Assembly (NCBI GenBank): GCA_910592205.1
Contig: CAJVPJ010001006.1
Location: forward strand, 1 to 13,413
Reading direction: 5' to 3'
Length of the DNA stretch: 13,413 bases
Origin: Paraglomus occultum
Lineage: Eukaryota; Glomeromycota; Glomeromycetes; Paraglomerales; Paraglomeraceae
In this document: one piece after another, positions 9,051-13,413 of the stretch
Layout: each line of letters starts with the position of its first letter
Position numbering within the stretch: the first letter of the stretch is position 1
Notes under the pieces: model-generated
The model's input: the letters and a program-made list of their open reading frames with translations, nothing else
What the model was told of the DNA's origin: nothing
The model's database searches: none
Translations under genes and position numbers: made by a program

Positions 9051-9820
9051 TGAAATGAGCAAAACATAATAATAATAATTTTCGAAATTTGAGCAAGCGC
9101 GGTTAAAGCTTCTTTTGATTTGTAGTTTAACAGACAGATTGCAAACAAAGTCTGTCAAGTTGACAGCTTACATAACTTTGATAGTTAGTATTTTCTGTAG
9201 AGCAACTTCGTCGTATTGGTAATAATGATATAACATGCTGACTATTCTTTGGAAATTTTATCGTTCTGATTTCGTTGCTAACAGATTTGCAAGTAAAGAC
9301 GTGAACAATCCAAAGACACAAATTCCTGGTATGATTATTCCGTGCTCCGATACAAAGCGAGTTCAATTAAACGAAGATGTACTATCGCGCATATCCTCAA
9401 TTTTGATTCCATGGGATGGCGTTGACATACAATTAATTCCTTAACAATTTTATTCCGAAGTTATCTATCTCTTTAAGCATTTTGATCTGAATCCGGTAGG
9501 CGTTTTGAAGATTGGTGTCGAAATATTTCCGGGAAATAAATGTCGGCGGACCCGATTCTAATACAACAATGATGAAATAAATGCTAATTTGTCACTTGAC
9601 AACTATTACTATTGGTCGACGCGTTGTCTTTACAGTCGCATATGTCCGTGTTCTGCTACATAATCAATAGTTTGTACATGCTGGAGACATCAAAGTTCAA
9701 TGCTAAAATGACCACCTTTTCCCATGGCTATTAGTCATCTTAATCTCTAGTTCGCATCTTTAGTAAACAGCCAACTACGGCATCTGCTCTTCCTTTGTCT
9801 TAGAGTTGCCGATATCCAAA
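9051..9820. other. downstream of MTG1; possible unrecognised coding exon
   Basis: Mostly without features. On the minus strand, 9557-9433 could be the last exon of a small gene. It follows a good acceptor (TTGTTGTATTAG) and reads open through FISRKYFDTNLQNAYRIQIK to a TAA at 9435-9433. An upstream open stretch on the same strand (RTRTYATVKTTRRPIVIVVK, near 9653-9594) looks like a mitochondrial targeting region. I could not join the two in a consistent frame with a start codon, and I recognise no family, so I do not call a gene. The plus-strand 69-codon frame at 9235-9444 has no recognisable motif. Confidence 0.2.
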
Positions 9821-11368
9821 TCATTTCTTAACATCGATCCCCATCCTCCTCCATTTCTCCAACCGTTTCTCTTTCTTTCTCTCCTTCTCATTCTTCTTTT
9901 CCTGATTCTTACTCAATGCATCCGTTCGTGGTGTTAACAAATACTCTTGTAATATTTCTGGAGTCACATCGTCTAAAGTGTATCGACCAAATCTTCCGGT
10001 TCGGTAATATTTTAGAAAAAAGGTAGCGGCCTGGTCGAGATCGTATTCTCTTCCTTTTTGCAGTGCACCAATGCGACGGGCTATTGCTGGAAGAAGAACG
10101 GTTATGTCATCCGTTGGTTCTGGCAAGCGGAAAAGGTCTACATAACTGAATAGAAAGTGAAACGAAAATAAGTGACAATATAATCGTATCGTAATCAAAC
10201 CGAAAACAAAAGCTTTAAAATAAGACAGTAAAGGAAAAGAACCTGAAGTTATTAAAGTGATTTAGACGCCAGAGAAGATAGTCTGCCATTACTTCTTTGT
10301 CTGCTACATCATACCTCACGCCGCCTGCATTGTGAAAGAACAATTGTGAATCTCATGGAGTAACATTTATTACATATAAGAGAAATCACGTTGTCACCTG
10401 TTAATGCAACTTTCAGCGAAGATATCGGATCAGCAATATATGGAACCATTACACCTAATCGATCAACAACCGTGAGTACATCTATCCGTCAATTAAACAA
10501 CAAAACAGATTACTTCCATACGAACGTACCAGGAGTATCAATAAGATACACTGTTGGGTCTTCAAGTACTTTTATGGTCCCTTCAACTGATCTCGTAACA
10601 CCAGGCATAGCGCCAGTCTTTGCTGCCTTGCCTATAAGCAGATACGAAACGTTAATCGGCCCAGCGACAATCACTGTGCATTCGTTGATCGTATTCGTAT
10701 ACCTAATTACCTTTGTGGACCCCAAGTCTTCTCATCGAATTAATCAAAGATGATTTACCAACATTTGGCATCCCAACAACTAGTACAGTCACAAAGGGAT
10801 ATTTCATGGAATCTTGTTTTGTCTTATCTTAAAGCAAACCAGATTGATCAATCATGTATACACACAGTCCAAGAGCCCCCCTCTCCCAATCTGCATACCA
10901 GCAGCAAAATCGATAATCTTCCTCACATTCTTGTCCGCAATAGCATTGGTGAATAGTACCGTCTGGTTACGAAAATCCTTGAAAGCATCAATGATCATTT
11001 GTTCCTTCGTTTCATCGGCCATATCCGCCTTATTATAGACAATAATTCTATCTTTCATCCAGGTAAATTGTTCGAATTTGTGGTTTATTGACGAAAGAGG
11101 GATGTGTAAAGGGAAAAAAAGGGGGTCAAGGAAAGACATACGTGAACTTGAAATCTGGTACAGTTCATAACGGCTCAACAGGTTCTAAAATGCAATAATT
11201 CATATTATCATAGGATATTCTCGCATCTCGAGCCTCGACAATTAAATCAACAGATGCCATTTTTTCGCGCATAACTCGGAGTCCCTTTGCCATATGACCT
11301 GGAAACCAATTAATCACTTTGTCATATACAAAGTTGGGACGCAGGGCAAAAGCAGGAGCAGCCGACAT
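9821..11368 (-). CDS. MTG1: Mtg1, mitochondrial ribosome-assembly GTPase (YlqF/RbgA type)
   Basis: MTG1 is a circularly permuted GTPase of the YlqF/RbgA family that helps assemble the large mitoribosomal subunit at the matrix side of the inner membrane. Exons on the minus strand: 11368-11219, 11103-10899, 10827-10711, 10631-10530, 10454-10398, 10324-10243, 10145-9821, giving 345 aa (human 334). The order is the permuted one: NWFPGHMAKGL (20-30) and the DAR motif at 48-50, G4 NKAD (74-77), then G1 GMPNVGKS (137-144), G2 threonine T170 in PGVTR, and G3 DTPG (189-192). The C-terminal VMADYLLWRLN region is also typical, and the protein ends in a Lys/Glu-rich basic tail. Six introns; five are GT-AG and the first is AT-AC (separate entry). 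The start is the ATG at 11368; in-frame codons further upstream contain no ATG. All motifs needed for GTP binding are present. Confidence 0.95.
11104..11218 (-). other. U12-type AT-AC intron in MTG1
   Basis: The first MTG1 intron (115 nt) starts ATATCCT, the minor-spliceosome 5' splice site, and ends in AC. TTCCTTGAC at 11133-11125 matches the U12 branch consensus TTCCTTRAY exactly, with the branch A 22 bases from the 3' end. Joining 11219 to 11103 restores DAR-IPLSS and a gapless 29-residue match (PLSS to NKADMAD) with the human protein as I remember it. No GT-AG or GC-AG pair, even after sliding the boundary, gives that join. Read through, the intron hits an in-frame stop. The branch distance is somewhat long for this class. 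Confidence 0.85.
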
Positions 11369-11677
11369 TATTGTGTAGACAAGGGAAAGCAACCCAGGAA
11401 GGAGGATTAAAGTAATTCACAAGGCAACATTCTCAATTTTTCCTTCATAACAAATAGCGAAATTTTAATACGAATTGCATCGTTGGAATTCTATTGGCTA
11501 GTAACATCTCCGATTAGCAATATACTTGTACGTCTATACAGTAGTGCAATTCTTGTGTATATTAACATTAAAGTTCCATTTCTTAATACAATTACAATAT
11601 AGAAAACACAAATAATTGATATCTCCTGCTGAAACAGAAATAAAGTCTATATTACTATACTAGTTTCCAAGGATAAG
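11369..11677 (-). promoter_or_regulatory. MTG1 upstream region with CCAAT motif
   Basis: This 309-bp gap separates MTG1 from the end of the next minus-strand gene. On the minus strand CCAAT (11497-11493, context AGCCAATAG) lies about 125 bases upstream of the MTG1 ATG, a common position for NF-Y/HAP control. No coding sequence is seen. Confidence 0.35.
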
Positions 11678-12581
11678 TTATCTGGCAGTATCATCGTAAG
11701 AAGGTGGGCAAGAAACCATTATTTCGGGTGTCGTATTGCGCCGCGAGATTTCGATTATTAGATAGTCTTTATTCTGTGAGAGAACAAATAATTAAAAGTT
11801 AGTAGTTATGATTAGTGGTTTATTCATGGTCATCCACCACGACAAGCACCAATAGCTTACATGTCTTTCACCGGTAATCTCTACTTTTTTCCAAACGATA
11901 TTACGATCACTGTCTTCGGTATTGAATGTAGCGATCAATACGGCCGATTCAGCCTCCAACTTGTAAAAATATCAAAGTCAGTTAAAAAAACAAAGACACG
12001 GGTTCGCGATCCCTTCTATCAACAGTTGACAATAAACAATCAAAAGTTCATACACTATCCGTATCGTTCACTATATGATTACCTTTGTCTTCAATTTGGG
12101 CAGTTTGATACACAGCACGGAAATACTGAATATAGTCATCATCGGAACCAAGAACACCAACCCATACGTTCTACTCGTCCACGGTTTTGTATCGGTTAGA
12201 ATGACTGCTGCCACTATCCCGCCCATTATGAAGGGCAACATGAATATTAAACATACACAAGCGTAGATTTTATTGCGTTGTGCGATGTGGAGAGCGTTGA
12301 ATCTTCGGATACGATTGTAATAGTCATCTGCGGACAACTTGGCAATATAATAGAATATGATGGATCAGTAAGATGAAAATCGAATAAACGACAGACTAAA
12401 TAATATTGACAAACGGGAACCAAAACAATTCCATTACGCAAACGTGAAATACAACCAACTCGTCTAACAACATACTCACATGTCCGCGTAATTCTGAAGG
12501 GTATGATTTCTTTATGCCTTTAATGCCTATATGCAAGGACAAAGTAGTTTTTAACATTGCGCACGTATCCGGTTGTATCAT
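11678..12581 (-). CDS. small two-helix membrane protein with C-terminal PPSY motif, unrecognised
   Basis: I do not recognise a family. Exons on the minus strand: 12581-12480, 12337-12083, 11959-11861, 11773-11678; all GT-AG and all in phase 0, giving 183 aa. Exons 2-4 are convincing from their strong splice sites and continuous frame. Exon 1 is less sure: its donor GTGAGT is excellent, but the acceptor GCCAAG at 12338 is modest and the start could be at M9 or in an unseen upstream exon. The layout is a basic N-terminus (DYYNRIRRFN at about 39-48), a hydrophobic helix at about 59-82 (IYACVCLIFMLPF on), a short polar turn, a second helix at about 92-112, then a soluble tail with a beta-rich look (LIATFNT, VWKKVEITG, YLIIEIS). 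Near the end is CPPSYDD, a PPxY motif of the kind bound by WW domains of Nedd4/Rsp5 ubiquitin ligases. By inference it could be an Rsp5 adaptor or cargo on an endomembrane. Confidence 0.7.
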
Positions 12582-13413
12582 GAAAAGCTATCGTGCTAGT
12601 TATTTGGCTAATAAAAAGTAGTTATATACAATACTGGAGGTATTCTATGGAGTTCTATGTTTGAATATTAGGGTTACCATATACGACAAAGTGTCACGAT
12701 GGATATCTTGTTTTATAGGTCTATTATAGGGTGCGCCCACATGTGTGTACAAAAATGCATCGAAGTAAGAATGTTGCGACCTGTTTAAGCATTAAATAAT
12801 GCCTTTACTTATTGTTAGAAGCTAAAAGTATTTTAAATCATAGTGTATCGGGCAGCAGTTGTGTCAGAAAGGCCAGCAAATTGTATATCACCACTCTCAC
12901 GTCGATCATCCAATCAAAAATTGGTGGTCTGACTTGTTCCTGACAAAATGTCAAACACTGGTATGTCTATATACTGCTACTGCTGTAGGGCATATAGTGA
13001 TGAAAGTATAAACGCTGAGCTGTTATATTTACAGATTTTTGGATGATTGCGTCGTCGGCCAGCTAATAAACTTCCGTAATTCTGCCTAAATATAAAGCTA
13101 TAAATTGCACAAAAATGAAAAGTTTTGTAAATATAATGAGCAGTTTCTCAAGATCAAGCTGCTAAGGTATGCTGAAGTATTTCAGCAAGGAAGATCTTTG
13201 AACAGTTGTATTCGCTGTGGAGAAATTATATACCAGCAAACGGTAATTGCTGTATTGCTGCAAAAGTCTTTAGTATTTGATACATTATTATTATATACTT
13301 TTGCTAGGGGTGACTTACATATTATATAGAGACTGCTGTGAACAGCCGATTTTGCTGTTTGCTACGGAATTACTTAATTGGTCAAAATTCCACCCCGAGT
13401 ATTTTGGATCGGG
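12582..13413. other. no gene seen; several small hairpins near the end
   Basis: This stretch includes the upstream region of the membrane-protein gene but no obvious TATA/CCAAT arrangement close to its start. The plus-strand 74-codon frame at 13105-13329 has no recognisable domain. Small perfect inverted repeats cluster near the end: GCTGAA/TTCAGC at 13171-13186, and GCTGT/ACAGC and AACAGC/GCTGTT around 13334-13360. The last 50 bases are GC-richer. This could be the edge of a DNA transposon that continues outside the window, but nothing here proves it. Confidence 0.35.

Noticed and set aside
9235-9444. Plus-strand 69-codon open frame
   Set aside because: No recognisable motif, no supporting context, and a competing minus-strand reading just beyond it.
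11104-11218. GT-AG alternative for the first MTG1 intron (for example a donor at the GTTGAG in the same stretch)
   Set aside because: It would insert about a dozen non-conserved residues between DAR and PLSS and does not reach the conserved exon 2 in frame; the AT-AC join gives a gapless match.
13105-13329. Plus-strand 74-codon open frame
   Set aside because: Contains a hairpin and biased low-complexity residues, with no domain; length is within chance for AT-rich DNA with few stops.
1-13413. CRISPR array, bacterial operon or prophage
   Set aside because: The genes are spliced eukaryotic ones with GT-AG and AT-AC introns; no regularly spaced short repeats or bacterial-type gene clusters are seen.

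Overview
The window looks like nuclear DNA from an early-diverging (non-Dikarya) fungus. It is AT-rich, and it carries four intron-dense eukaryotic protein genes, all on the minus strand. The VAC14 protein reads like fungal rather than animal homologues, for example the stretch with WIPGQ before its third helical block. One intron in MTG1 has the marks of the minor (U12) spliceosome. That machinery is absent from most Dikarya but, as I recall, is reported in some Mucoromycota-type lineages, so a Mucoromycotina, Mortierellomycotina, Glomeromycotina or Endogonales-like source is my best inference. I cannot name a species.

Layout from left to right. Positions 1-253 are a GC-richer island: an open frame of 48 codons entering from outside the window, a G-rich tract, and a palindrome. 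I read it, with low confidence, as the 3' end of an LTR retroelement. Positions 254-2000 hold no recognisable gene, only a 59-bp-period direct repeat and a 48-bp imperfect palindrome. At 2003-2345 there are two head-to-tail copies of a tRNA-like repeat. VAC14 (PI(3,5)P2 scaffold) follows at 2760-6357, then COQ7 (ubiquinone hydroxylase) at 6690-7728. Three more copies of the tRNA-like repeat lie at 8631-9050, in the opposite orientation, so the two arrays bracket VAC14-COQ7 as an inverted repeat. MTG1 (mitoribosome assembly GTPase) is at 9821-11368. A small two-helix membrane protein with a C-terminal PPSY motif is at 11678-12581. The last 830 bases hold nothing I can name.

The genes are separate transcription units, not an operon. 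COQ7 and MTG1 both act in the mitochondrion, VAC14 acts on vacuole/endosome membranes, and the small membrane protein may be linked to ubiquitin sorting through its PPxY motif. Exon models were built by hand from splice signals, reading-frame continuity and remembered family sequence. All four give uninterrupted proteins: VAC14 906 or 932 aa, COQ7 243 aa, MTG1 345 aa, membrane protein 183 aa.

The two most unusual things are (1) the AT-AC intron in MTG1, with near-perfect U12 5' splice and branch sites, and (2) the five-copy, tandem and inverted tRNA-like repeat. Each full repeat unit has an intact A box and B box at tRNA spacing, and every copy ends in a conserved motif plus TTTT, so it could be a SINE or a small Pol III RNA gene family.
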